Positions 1 to 5,381 of a DNA stretch of 7,864 nt are shown here, one piece after another (the first letter of the stretch is position 1; each line of letters begins with the position of its first letter). The translations under genes were made by a program, and so were the position numbers. Below the pieces are notes generated by a model. The model was given only the letters and a program-made list of their open reading frames with translations. It did no database searches and was not told where the DNA came from. Where the stretch lies: NCBI GenBank assembly GCA_964541635.1, contig CAZIQM010000050.1, positions 1 through 7,864 on the forward strand, in the 5' to 3' direction. Source of the stretch: DALYDP01 sp964541635 (GTDB lineage Bacteria > Patescibacteriota > Gracilibacteria > Peribacterales > Peribacteraceae).

Positions 1-253
1 AGAGCGGCGAGAACATCGCGATGCCCGCGAAGAGCAACCCGATCCCGAGGGCGATCCACGGCGAGTAGCGCAACGCGAGTTTCGACCACGATACCCACCG
101 CTCGCGGGCGCGGCGGAACGCGCGCGTCCACTGCTGCACGGCGTATTGCCTGTGGCGGCCGTGCCGGCGCTGCACCAAATCCCGCGTGCGGGGTTGCACG
201 CGCCGGTTATACCGTGCCGGGAGACGCTTGGGCGACCTGAGCACGGGCAGCAT
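1..253 (-). CDS. Partial basic single-span membrane protein, N-terminal end only (possibly FtsQ-like)
   Basis: I translated this minus-strand frame by hand. It is open from ATG at 253 (MLPVLRSPKR...) off the left edge, giving 84 residues. Residues 1-60 are extremely basic, with many Arg and several His. Residues 65-84 (PWIALGIGLLFAGIAMFSPL) form one clear transmembrane segment with no cleavage site, so the topology is probably a cytoplasmic N-terminus with the bulk of the protein outside. A basic tail, one helix and 'FSPL' at its end resembles FtsQ/POTRA division proteins, but the diagnostic domain lies outside the window, so this is only a guess. ATG 253 is the longest start; an in-frame TGA lies 6 codons upstream. 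GTG at 244 is an alternative: it sits 7 nt after a minus-strand TATCAT (257-252), matching the leaderless spacing of the other genes. The gene is divergent from the glycosyltransferase at 282. Confidence 0.65.
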   Translation of the reverse strand, partial: MLPVLRSPKRLPARYNRRVQPRTRDLVQRRHGRHRQYAVQQWTRAFRRARERWVSWSKLALRYSPWIALGIGLLFAGIAMFSPL

Positions 254-275
254 GATAGCGGTTCGCGTGTATCAT
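252..275. promoter_or_regulatory. Divergent -10 elements forming an inverted repeat between two genes
   Basis: The strand-symmetric sequence ATGATA-N12-TATCAT spans 252-275; adding one base on each side gives CATGATA/TATCATG arms. On the plus strand TATCAT (270-275) lies 6 nt before the ATG at 282. On the minus strand TATCAT (257-252) lies 7 nt before an in-frame GTG at 244. Each arm therefore fits a TANNNT -10 box for a leaderless transcript. No good -35 box is visible at 16-18 nt. The dyad could equally be a regulator's operator. The promoter reading is inferred from spacing only. Confidence 0.5.
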
Positions 276-281
276 GCCCGC

Positions 282-1403
282 ATGAAAGTCGCGATCACCG
301 CAGACTGGATCATGTCCACCGGCGGCGCCGAGCAAGTCATCGGCGCGTTCAGCGACGCCTTCCCGGGCGCGCCGATCTTCACGACCGTCGCCGCGGAAAC
401 CCGCACGGGCCCGCTGGCGACCGCGGACGTGCGCACGAGCCGGCTGCAGCGCTGGTACCGCGTGCTCAGGAAACACCAGCCGCTGCTCCCCTGGATGCCC
501 GCCGCGATGGAATCGTTCGACCTGCGCGGGTACGACGCGATCCTCAGCTCGTCGCACGCGGTGGGCAAAGGCATCGTGCCGCCGGACGGCGCGGTGCACG
601 TGTGCTATTGCCACACGCCCATGCGCTACGCCTGGTTCATGGAGGACGACTACCTGCGCGACTTCAAGATCCCCCGCGTCCTGTGGCCGCTGCTCAAGCG
701 CCAGCTGAAGAACCTGCGCGCGTGGGACGCCGCGACCGCGAAACGCGTCGACGTCTTCCTGGCCAACTCGCAGTCGACCGCGGACCGGATCCGCGACGTG
801 TACGGCCGGTCGAGCACCGTCGTGCACCCCCCCGTGGCCGACCGGTACTTCTCGGTGCCCCTCGCGCCGGCGGGAAGCGGCGATTACTACTTCGCGATCG
901 GGCGGTTCGTGCCCTACAAGCGCTTCGACCTGCTCATCGACGCGGCGAACGCCGGGGGCTTCCGCCTGAAAATCGCCGGTTCCGGCCAGGACGAAGCGCG
1001 TCTCCGCGCGCTCGCGGGACCGACGGTGGAATTCCTCGGAAGGGTGGATGACGCGGCGTTGCCGGAGCTGTTCGCCAACGCGAAGGCGCTGCTGTTCCCC
1101 CAGCAGGAGGACGCCGGCATCGTGCTGCTCGAGGCGCAGGCGGCAGGCACGCCGGTGATCGCCTACGGCGCGGGCGGCGCGCTCGACCTCACCAAGGAAC
1201 ACTTGAGCTCGATCTTCTTCCACGACCAAACCCCCGCCGCGCTGCTCGCGGCGATCGCGCACTTCGAAGCGCGCGCCTGGGACCGCGCGGCGATCCGCGA
1301 CCGCGTGCAGGAATGCGTGCGGGCGAATTTCGAGAAGCGCGTGCGCGACGCCGTGGCGGACGCGTACGAGCGGAAGAACGCGGGCACCTTCCTGCGCGCA
1401 TGA
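282..1403 (+). CDS. Glycosyltransferase family 4, WbaZ-like
   Basis: This is a 373-residue GT-B retaining glycosyltransferase, which should transfer a sugar from a nucleotide-sugar donor to a cell-surface glycan or lipid-linked acceptor at the inner face of the membrane. The N-terminal Rossmann domain begins MKVAITADW and has the acceptor-side loop TGGAE (residues 13-17). The stretch CYCHTPMRYAW (108-118) is typical of the WbaZ-like subgroup (mannosyl/rhamnosyl-type enzymes of O-antigen or exopolysaccharide synthesis). The C-terminal donor domain has GRFVPYKRFD from residue 207, with K213 as the likely phosphate contact, and the GT4 E-x7-E motif at E276/E284 (EDAGIVLLE). Length is normal for the family. 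I chose ATG 282 because the protein homologous to the family starts there and a -10 box (TATCAT) ends 6 nt upstream; the frame is open further 5' but without family sequence. It overlaps the next gene by 4 nt. Donor and acceptor cannot be told from sequence. Confidence 0.9.
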   Translation: MKVAITADWIMSTGGAEQVIGAFSDAFPGAPIFTTVAAETRTGPLATADVRTSRLQRWYRVLRKHQPLLPWMPAAMESFDLRGYDAILSSSHAVGKGIVPPDGAVHVCYCHTPMRYAWFMEDDYLRDFKIPRVLWPLLKRQLKNLRAWDAATAKRVDVFLANSQSTADRIRDVYGRSSTVVHPPVADRYFSVPLAPAGSGDYYFAIGRFVPYKRFDLLIDAANAGGFRLKIAGSGQDEARLRALAGPTVEFLGRVDDAALPELFANAKALLFPQQEDAGIVLLEAQAAGTPVIAYGAGGALDLTKEHLSSIFFHDQTPAALLAAIAHFEARAWDRAAIRDRVQECVRANFEKRVRDAVADAYERKNAGTFLRA

Positions 1404-2074
1404 CCGAGCACCCCTTCGACATCTTCCGGCCGTACGCCGACAGCGTGCGGGTGCGCCTGTACGACCGCTCGGACGGGATCGCCTCGCGCGAGGACCTGGA
1501 GCGGCTCGAAGGCATGCCCATCGCCGACGCGGAGCAACCGCACGGCGCGGTGACGACGGTCGTGCGGGAGGGAAAAGGTTCGCGCGTGCCGGGATCCGAC
1601 GGATTGGCGACGGACGCACGGGGCGTCGCCCTGGTGACGAGGGGCGCGGACTGCCAGATGTTCGCCGTCTACGACCCCGTGCACGGCTGCGGGGGCGTGC
1701 TGCACGCGGGCTGGAAGGGCCTCCTGGCCGGCGCCATCCCCGCGTTCGTCGAAACGATGCGCGCCGAGTGGGGAACCGATCCGGCGGACCTCCTCGTGGG
1801 CGCCGGACCGTCGCTGTGTTTCGACTGCGGGGAATTCACGGACCCGGCGAAGGAGCTGAACGGCATCGACCCCAAATTTTTCCGCGCGCGCCTGGCCGAT
1901 TTGTGCGGCATCGCGACGGAGCAGTTCATCGCCGCTGGCGTGAAACGCGCCCACCTCGAACGGCACGGCGACTGCACGCGATGCGAGCGCGACACGTGGT
2001 GGTCGCTGCGCGGCGGGCACAAGGAATACCTGCAGGCGGGCAATCAAAATGCGTTAACCTTTTCGTTGCTCTGA
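1400..2074 (+). CDS. pgeF: YfiH/PgeF-family purine nucleoside phosphorylase (Cu-oxidase_4, 'laccase domain')
   Basis: This 224-residue protein belongs to the YfiH/LACC1 family. Members were once called polyphenol oxidases and are now known to act on purine nucleosides (phosphorolysis, with adenosine deaminase activity in several members). The catalytic zinc triad is visible as H48 (QPHG), C85 (ADC) and H102 (LHAGWKG). Other family marks are GAGPSL (135-139 region), CFDCGEF and the C-terminal C-T-x-C...SLRGGH. Two CxxC pairs, C140/C143 and C192/C195, could make an extra structural metal site. Length is at the short end of normal. The ATG overlaps the TGA of the glycosyltransferase (ATGA, 1400-1403) and no Shine-Dalgarno is visible, so translation is probably coupled to the upstream gene. 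The frame is open upstream of 1400, but that stretch is glycosyltransferase coding sequence in another frame. The family call is firm; the exact substrate is inferred. Confidence 0.9.
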   Translation: MTEHPFDIFRPYADSVRVRLYDRSDGIASREDLERLEGMPIADAEQPHGAVTTVVREGKGSRVPGSDGLATDARGVALVTRGADCQMFAVYDPVHGCGGVLHAGWKGLLAGAIPAFVETMRAEWGTDPADLLVGAGPSLCFDCGEFTDPAKELNGIDPKFFRARLADLCGIATEQFIAAGVKRAHLERHGDCTRCERDTWWSLRGGHKEYLQAGNQNALTFSLL

Positions 2075-2082
2075 TCGCGCGA

Positions 2083-2135
2083 AAACGTATCATGCAAAAC
2101 GCTCGGCAGTCGGCCAGGGCGGTATACGTTTCTTT
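2083..2135 (+). terminator. Terminator-like hairpin after the glycosyltransferase-pgeF pair
   Basis: Nine nt after the pgeF stop, AAACGTAT (2083-2090) is exactly complementary to ATACGTTT (2124-2131). Between these arms, CGCTC-GGC (2100-2107) pairs with GCC-A-GGGCG (2113-2121) around an AGTCG loop, with one bulge and one G-U pair. A pyrimidine-rich run (TTTCTTTCC...CTTTT) follows to 2144. This resembles an intrinsic terminator with an internal loop, though the T-run is interrupted. The same arms contain TATCAT (2088) and TATACG (2123), so a promoter for the downstream RNA fold is an alternative reading. Confidence 0.4.
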
Positions 2136-2142
2136 CCTACTT

Positions 2143-2217
2143 TTGCATCGGGAGGCCAACTTCCGTTCGCCCGTGGGCGCGCGGTGCGGCCACCCACCTG
2201 GCTTACCAGGGATGCAA
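2143..2217 (+). ncRNA. Candidate structured RNA with cloverleaf-like fold (unrecognised)
   Basis: This lies in the 194-nt gap between pgeF and the dGTPase gene. TTGCATC (2143-2149) is perfectly complementary to GATGCAA (2211-2217), closing a 75-nt unit. Inside are three possible hairpins: GGAGG-CCAA-CTTCC (2151-2164, one G-U pair), GTGGG...CCCAC (2173-2197), and CTGG-CTTA-CCAG (2198-2209). A competing small hairpin CGCC-CGTG-GGCG (2168-2179) also exists. It is not a tRNA: no T-loop, no D-loop GG and no anticodon loop. I do not recognise it as 6S, SRP or RNase P RNA or as a known riboswitch. GC-rich DNA gives stems by chance, so this is a modest call resting mainly on the 7-bp closing stem and the absence of a gene. 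Confidence 0.3.
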
Positions 2218-2250
2218 GCGTTACCGTCGCAGCCACTGCTTTGGCATGCG

Positions 2251-2259
2251 TGCTAGAAT
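2251..2259 (+). promoter_or_regulatory. Extended -10 promoter of the dGTPase gene
   Basis: TGC-TAGAAT matches an extended -10 element (TGnTANNNT). The hexamer 2254-2259 lies 9 nt before ATG 2269, so transcription would start at or within a few nt of the start codon. No convincing -35 hexamer is visible at 16-18 nt and no Shine-Dalgarno lies before the ATG, which points to a leaderless mRNA. It sits 34 nt beyond the RNA fold at 2143-2217, so that fold would not be part of this transcript. Confidence 0.6.
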
Positions 2260-2268
2260 GAACCGCTC

Positions 2269-3297
2269 ATGAAGACCTTGGACGAACGCATCGCCGCGAT
2301 GGACGCGCTGCTCGCGCCGTACGCGACCCCGCACGCCTCGCGCGGCAGGCCGATCGCGAAAGCCTCGGACGGCGTCCGGACGCCCTTCCAGCGCGACCGC
2401 GGGCGCATCATCCACAGCACCGCGTTCCGCCGGCTCGCGGGCAAGACGCAGGTGTTCGTGGCGGGCGAAAGCGACCACTACCGCACGCGCCTGACGCACA
2501 CCATGGAGGTGGCGCAGATCACGCGCGACCTCGCGCGGGCGCTCGGCTTGAACGAAGACCTCGCCGAGTGCATCGCGCTCGCCCACGACCTGGGGCATCC
2601 GCCGTTCGGGCACAGCGGCCAGGACGAATTGGACGCCTGGATGCGCGGCCACGGATCGTCGTTCGAGCACAACGTGCAATCACACCGCATCGTGACGCTG
2701 CTCGAACAACGGGGCGGCGGCAACGGCCTGAACCTCACGTTCGACGTCTCCGACAACCTCCTCAAGCACGGGCCCGTGCCGCTGTGCCTCGAAGGACAAC
2801 TGGCCAACGCGTGCGACGAGATCGCCTACACGGCGCACGACACCGACGACGCGCTGAGCGCGGGCATCTTCACCTACGACGAACTGCGAACGATTCCCTT
2901 CGCGGAAAAAGCCGCGCGCGCCGCGAAGGACCGCGGCATTCGGATCCGGACAACGCTGATCGACGCGCTCGCGCGGAACGTGCTGGAACACGCGGAGGCG
3001 ACCGAGGCGCGCGGGGGAGCGCCCGTCATCGGAATCACGCCCGACATGCGCGAGGAACTGAAACCGTTGCGCGCGTTCCTCTGGGAACGGTTCTACAACC
3101 ATCCCTCGATCGTGGAACGGATGGAACGCGGAAAGCAGTCGATCTGCGCGCTATGCGACGCGTACCTGGCGTCCCCGCCCGCCGCCGTGACGGCCCTCCG
3201 CGCCAGGACGGGTTCGACGCCCGAAGAAGCGGTGAAAGACGTGGTGGCGGGCATGACGGACGGCTTCGCCACGCGGGAAGCGCTGGCGCTCGCTTGA
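2269..3297 (+). CDS. dgt: Deoxyguanosinetriphosphate triphosphohydrolase-like protein (HD domain)
   Basis: This 342-residue HD-superfamily dNTPase is expected to hydrolyse dGTP or other dNTPs to deoxynucleoside plus tripolyphosphate in the cytoplasm, controlling dNTP pools. The N-terminal family signature is TPFQRDRGRIIHSTAFRRL (38-56), followed by KTQVF (59-63). The HD metal site is H77 (RLTHTMEVAQ), H106-D107 (AHDLGHPPFGH) and a C-terminal Asp within CDEIAYTAHDTDD, most likely D183 or D191. The conserved HG..FEHN...S loop is present at 128-139. Length matches the shorter 'dGTPase-like' subgroup rather than the ~500-residue E. coli Dgt, so substrate may be broader than dGTP and may depend on allosteric dNTPs. 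ATG 2269 is chosen for the -10 box 9 nt upstream and because family similarity starts soon after. The next gene starts 19 nt past the stop but has its own -10 box. Confidence 0.93.
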   Translation: MKTLDERIAAMDALLAPYATPHASRGRPIAKASDGVRTPFQRDRGRIIHSTAFRRLAGKTQVFVAGESDHYRTRLTHTMEVAQITRDLARALGLNEDLAECIALAHDLGHPPFGHSGQDELDAWMRGHGSSFEHNVQSHRIVTLLEQRGGGNGLNLTFDVSDNLLKHGPVPLCLEGQLANACDEIAYTAHDTDDALSAGIFTYDELRTIPFAEKAARAAKDRGIRIRTTLIDALARNVLEHAEATEARGGAPVIGITPDMREELKPLRAFLWERFYNHPSIVERMERGKQSICALCDAYLASPPAAVTALRARTGSTPEEAVKDVVAGMTDGFATREALALA

Positions 3298-3300
3298 CGG

Positions 3301-3306
3301 TATACT
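3301..3306 (+). promoter_or_regulatory. -10 element (TATACT) of the voltage-sensor/PH gene
   Basis: TATACT begins 4 nt after the dgt stop and ends 10 nt before the GTG at 3317. This spacing places the transcription start on or next to the start codon. There is no -35 box at the usual distance and no TGn extension. It supports GTG 3317 as the start over ATG 3365. Confidence 0.55.
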
Positions 3307-3316
3307 GGCGCCGATC

Positions 3317-4249
3317 GTGCAAACGTTCGACCCCTCCCTCCGGCGCATCCAACGACGCCAACGCATGTGGGCCGTGCTGCACCTCGGGCGCGGCAGGGTC
3401 GGGCGCATGTTCAACGCGGGGATGTCGCTCCTGATCGTCGTCTCGGTCGCGATCATCCCGCTCGATTGGATCGACGGATTCGACAAGTACCTGTCCGTGA
3501 TCCATGCCATCGAAGCGTCGATCGTCGGCGTGTTCACGACCGACTACCTGCTGCGCCTGTACGCGGCACCGCGGCGCTGGAAGTACGTGTTCTCGTTCTG
3601 GGGCATCGTTGACCTGCTCTCGATCGCGCCGTTCTACGCGGGCGTGTTCGGCACCGAGTACGTGCGGCTGTTCCGCCTCGTGCGGTTCTTCAAACTCGGC
3701 GAAGTGGAGCCCTCCGCGCAATCGGACGAGGGTTTGTCGTTGCGGCACGGCCTCGGGCTCTTGGAAGACGAACGGATTTCCCACGTCGCCACCAAGCACC
3801 CGCTCGTGCTGCTCGTGGGGTGCTTGCCGTGCATCGTCGCGATCACCGCGGCGTTCACGGCGATCATCGGGAGCGACTTGAATCCCTTCGGCATCGCGAT
3901 CGGCGTCGCGCTCATCGTGTTCGCGCTCGCCCTCTTTTGGCGCACGTGGCTCGATTACAGTTACGACGTGATCTACGTGACGAACATGCGGCTGATTTTC
4001 CAAAACCAACACCTGCTGGGCCGCAGCGTGAACCAGGTGGGCTACGGCGCGATCACGAACGTGAAGCCGCAGTACGCGGGGGTGTTCAGTTACCTCTTCG
4101 GGTACGGAACGATCATCATCGACACGGCGGCGGACCGGCCGGGCGAAATCGGCATGCACATGGTGCGCCAGCACGAGAAAACGGCGCACGCGATCATGCG
4201 CGAAATGGGCGCCCACGGGCACGTCGGGGCGCTCGAGATCGACGTGTGA
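3317..4249 (+). CDS. Voltage-sensor-like domain fused to a membrane-anchored bacterial PH domain, no ion pore
   Basis: This is a 310-residue membrane protein with two recognisable halves. Residues 33-127 look like S1-S4 of a voltage-gated cation channel. S2 is IEASIVGVFTTDYLLRLYAA (65-84), with acidic E66 and D76. S3 is FSFWGIVDLLSIAPFY (92-107), with D99. S4 is YVRLFRLVRFFKL (115-127), with R117, R120, R123 and K126 at every third position, the classic gating-charge pattern. A polar linker (128-160) follows in place of a channel pore. Two more helices (about 163-184 and 190-208) lead to a bPH2-type PH domain, DVIYVTNMRLIF...TNVKP...GYGTIII (217-268). Start GTG 3317 is chosen because the TATACT box lies 10 nt upstream; ATG 3365 would remove 16 residues. 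No pore helix or selectivity filter exists. Function is unknown; sensing membrane potential or charge and passing it to the PH domain is inference. The gene abuts the M23 gene tail to tail. Confidence 0.8.
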   Translation: MQTFDPSLRRIQRRQRMWAVLHLGRGRVGRMFNAGMSLLIVVSVAIIPLDWIDGFDKYLSVIHAIEASIVGVFTTDYLLRLYAAPRRWKYVFSFWGIVDLLSIAPFYAGVFGTEYVRLFRLVRFFKLGEVEPSAQSDEGLSLRHGLGLLEDERISHVATKHPLVLLVGCLPCIVAITAAFTAIIGSDLNPFGIAIGVALIVFALALFWRTWLDYSYDVIYVTNMRLIFQNQHLLGRSVNQVGYGAITNVKPQYAGVFSYLFGYGTIIIDTAADRPGEIGMHMVRQHEKTAHAIMREMGAHGHVGALEIDV

Positions 4250-5068
4250 TCACTCGACGCCTTCGCGCGCGGGGAGGAGCGGCAGGGGGTCGACGTGCTC
4301 GCCGTCCTTGAACATTTCGAGGTGCAGGTGCGCGCCCGTCGTCATCTTGCCGGCGCCCGGCGTGCCCGGGATACCGCCGCTGAGCGCGATGGGATCGCCG
4401 GCGGACACCTCGTCGCCCTCCTTCACGAGGAACTTCGAGACGTGTCCGTACATCGACGCGTAGCCGCCCCCGTGGCGGACCACGATCGAGTTGAAACCGA
4501 GTCCTTGGTCGGTCACTTTTTCGACCACGCCGTCGGCGACGCTGCGGACGACGGAACCCTGCTCCACGGGAATGTCGATGGCCTTGTGCGCGAAGCCGAA
4601 GCGCGCGCGGTACGAGGGCTCGTCGTAGTGCGCCGAGATGCCGAGTTCGGGTTCGACGGGCCAATCGAACGTTACGCGTTCATGGCCCCGCGAAGCCGAA
4701 ATCCTCGATGCGCGTTCCGCGTATCCCTGCGCCTCCCACAGCTGCCGGTACGACGCGGCGATCTCTTCTTCCGCGCGGCGTCCGTCGAGGAGCAGCGCGA
4801 GCAATTCGTCGCGCGTCGCGCGCAGTTCGTCCGTCGGTTCTTCTTCGTCGAGAGCGGCGAGTTCCGCGCGCAAAATTTCCTCGCGGCGCGAACGGACAAC
4901 CTGCTCCGCGCGCAAGTCGTAGACGCGGCTCTCGATCGCGCGCGCGTTCCACGCCGACGCGTCGTCGCCGCCCATCGCCGGGCCGGGATCGTACGTCGCC
5001 CACGCGACGCCCGCGATCGCGCATGCGACCGTCATGAGCAGGGCGTCCGTTTTCAGGTTCAGGTACAT
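4250..5068 (-). CDS. M23-family zinc metallopeptidase (LytM/NlpD type peptidoglycan endopeptidase)
   Basis: This 272-residue exported protein is predicted to cut peptide cross-links in peptidoglycan during growth or division. Residues 7-24 form an uncleaved-looking signal anchor (TDALLMTVACAIAGVAWA). Residues 40-120 are rich in Glu, Arg, Leu and Ala and should form long helices or a coiled coil, as in EnvC-like proteins. The C-terminal LytM domain has the zinc ligands H161 and D165 (HKAIDIP) and H249 (HLHLE), with H209 (YGHVS) and H247 as catalytic histidines. All key residues are present, so it should be active rather than a degenerate activator. The start at 5068 is supported by an extended -10 box (TGG-TAGAAT) ending 6 nt upstream. 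Its stop directly abuts that of the VSD-PH gene, and no terminator separates them. The cysteine at residue 16 (TVAC) is a poor lipobox, so I do not call a lipoprotein. Confidence 0.92.
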   Translation of the reverse strand: MYLNLKTDALLMTVACAIAGVAWATYDPGPAMGGDDASAWNARAIESRVYDLRAEQVVRSRREEILRAELAALDEEEPTDELRATRDELLALLLDGRRAEEEIAASYRQLWEAQGYAERASRISASRGHERVTFDWPVEPELGISAHYDEPSYRARFGFAHKAIDIPVEQGSVVRSVADGVVEKVTDQGLGFNSIVVRHGGGYASMYGHVSKFLVKEGDEVSAGDPIALSGGIPGTPGAGKMTTGAHLHLEMFKDGEHVDPLPLLPAREGVE

Positions 5069-5074
5069 CGAGCC

Positions 5075-5083
5075 ATTCTACCA
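5075..5083 (-). promoter_or_regulatory. Extended -10 promoter of the M23 peptidase gene
   Basis: Read on the minus strand this is TGG-TAGAAT followed by 6 nt (GGCTCG) and the ATG. It is an extended -10 element with leaderless spacing. No Shine-Dalgarno could fit in the 6-nt gap. Confidence 0.6.
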
Positions 5084-5132
5084 GAAATTCCGGCGAGAAT
5101 CCATGACTCTTCCGACCACGGGCGAAAGACGG

Positions 5133-5138
5133 TACTCT
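5133..5138 (+). promoter_or_regulatory. Possible -10 element for tRNA-Trp
   Basis: TACTCT lies 15 nt before the mature 5' end of the tRNA, a reasonable distance for a short 5' leader to be removed by RNase P. There is no clear -35 box. The match to TANNNT is the only support. Confidence 0.3.
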
Positions 5139-5153
5139 GCGCGGGCGACGAAT

Positions 5154-5229
5154 AGGCGCGTAGCTCAGCTGGTAGAGCATCAGTCTCCAAAACTGAGGGT
5201 CACAGGTTCGAGCCCTGTCGCGCCTGCCA
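5154..5229 (+). tRNA. trpT: tRNA-Trp, anticodon CCA
   Basis: This is a complete 76-nt tRNA with encoded CCA. The 7-bp acceptor stem AGGCGCG pairs with CGCGCCT, followed by discriminator G and CCA (5227-5229). The D-arm is GCTC-AGCTGGTA-GAGC. The anticodon stem TCAGT/ACTGA holds loop CTCCAAA with anticodon CCA at 5187-5189, U33 before it and A37 after it. The T-arm is ACAGG-TTCGAGC-CCTGT. Discriminator G and the CCA anticodon agree with tryptophan identity in bacteria. It reads UGG; with TGA used as a stop in the neighbouring genes, there is no sign of UGA recoding. Confidence 0.97.
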
Positions 5230-5230
5230 C

Positions 5231-5273
5231 ATCGCACCATGGGACGGTCCGCGCGTCGGGCCGTCTTTGCGAT
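5231..5273 (+). terminator. Hairpin downstream of tRNA-Trp, terminator-like
   Basis: GACGGTCC (5243-5250) pairs with GGGCCGTC (5258-5265) over a 7-nt loop: 8 bp with one G-U pair, followed by only three T residues. ATCGCA (5231-5236) pairs with TGCGAT (5268-5273) around it, extending the structure through an asymmetric internal loop. It begins 2 nt after the tRNA CCA, so it could end the tRNA transcript or guide 3' processing. The short T-run makes a strong intrinsic terminator doubtful. Confidence 0.45.
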
Positions 5274-5361
5274 CCGCAAGCCGTAAAGATTTCTTGACAA
5301 GACGAAGACCATATTTCTTGATCCATGCAAGTTCAGCGGGGGCGCAAGAAGTCGGTTTTTG

Positions 5362-5370
5362 TGGTACAAT
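5362..5370 (+). promoter_or_regulatory. Extended -10 promoter of the giant surface-protein gene
   Basis: TGG-TACAAT is an extended -10 element, with the hexamer at 5365-5370 and the ATG 11 nt later. The surrounding DNA (about 5280-5400) is visibly more AT-rich than the rest of the window. No -35 box is present at 16-18 nt. The short gap again gives a leaderless or nearly leaderless mRNA. Confidence 0.6.
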
Positions 5371-5381
5371 GAACGGATTTC

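Noticed and set aside
207..1619. Long minus-strand open frame of 470 codons
   Set aside because: It is antisense to the glycosyltransferase and pgeF, both with clear catalytic motifs. It is Arg/Ala-rich low-complexity sequence, as expected from the complement of GC-rich coding DNA.
2231..2237. AGCCACT, reminiscent of the GCCACTG of cobalamin riboswitches
   Set aside because: The other conserved blocks of the B12 aptamer are missing, the space is too small, and dgt has its own promoter downstream of it.
2092..2256. Short open frame MQNARQSARAV... of about 54 residues in the gap before dgt
   Set aside because: It has no family resemblance, its ATG overlaps a hairpin arm, its composition is unlike a protein gene, and it covers a region with better evidence for RNA structure.
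4037..4048. VGYG at residues 241-244 of the VSD-PH protein, resembling a potassium-channel selectivity filter
   Set aside because: It lies inside the cytosolic PH domain, after the last transmembrane helix, at the place where bPH2 domains carry their conserved strand before 'ITNV'. There is no pore helix before it and no inner helix after it.
3035..4222. Long minus-strand open frame of 395 codons opposite the VSD-PH gene
   Set aside because: The translation is Arg/His/Asp-rich without any domain, while the plus strand encodes a recognisable membrane protein over the same DNA.
5021..5032. Lipobox-like TVAC at residues 13-16 of the M23 protein
   Set aside because: The -3 residue is Thr rather than Leu/Val/Ile and the cysteine is in the middle of the hydrophobic segment, so a signal anchor is more likely.
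5294..5299. Perfect TTGACA, a possible -35 box
   Set aside because: At 16-18 nt downstream there is only CTTGAT/TTGATC, not a -10 box. The TACAAT at 5365 is far too distant to be its partner.
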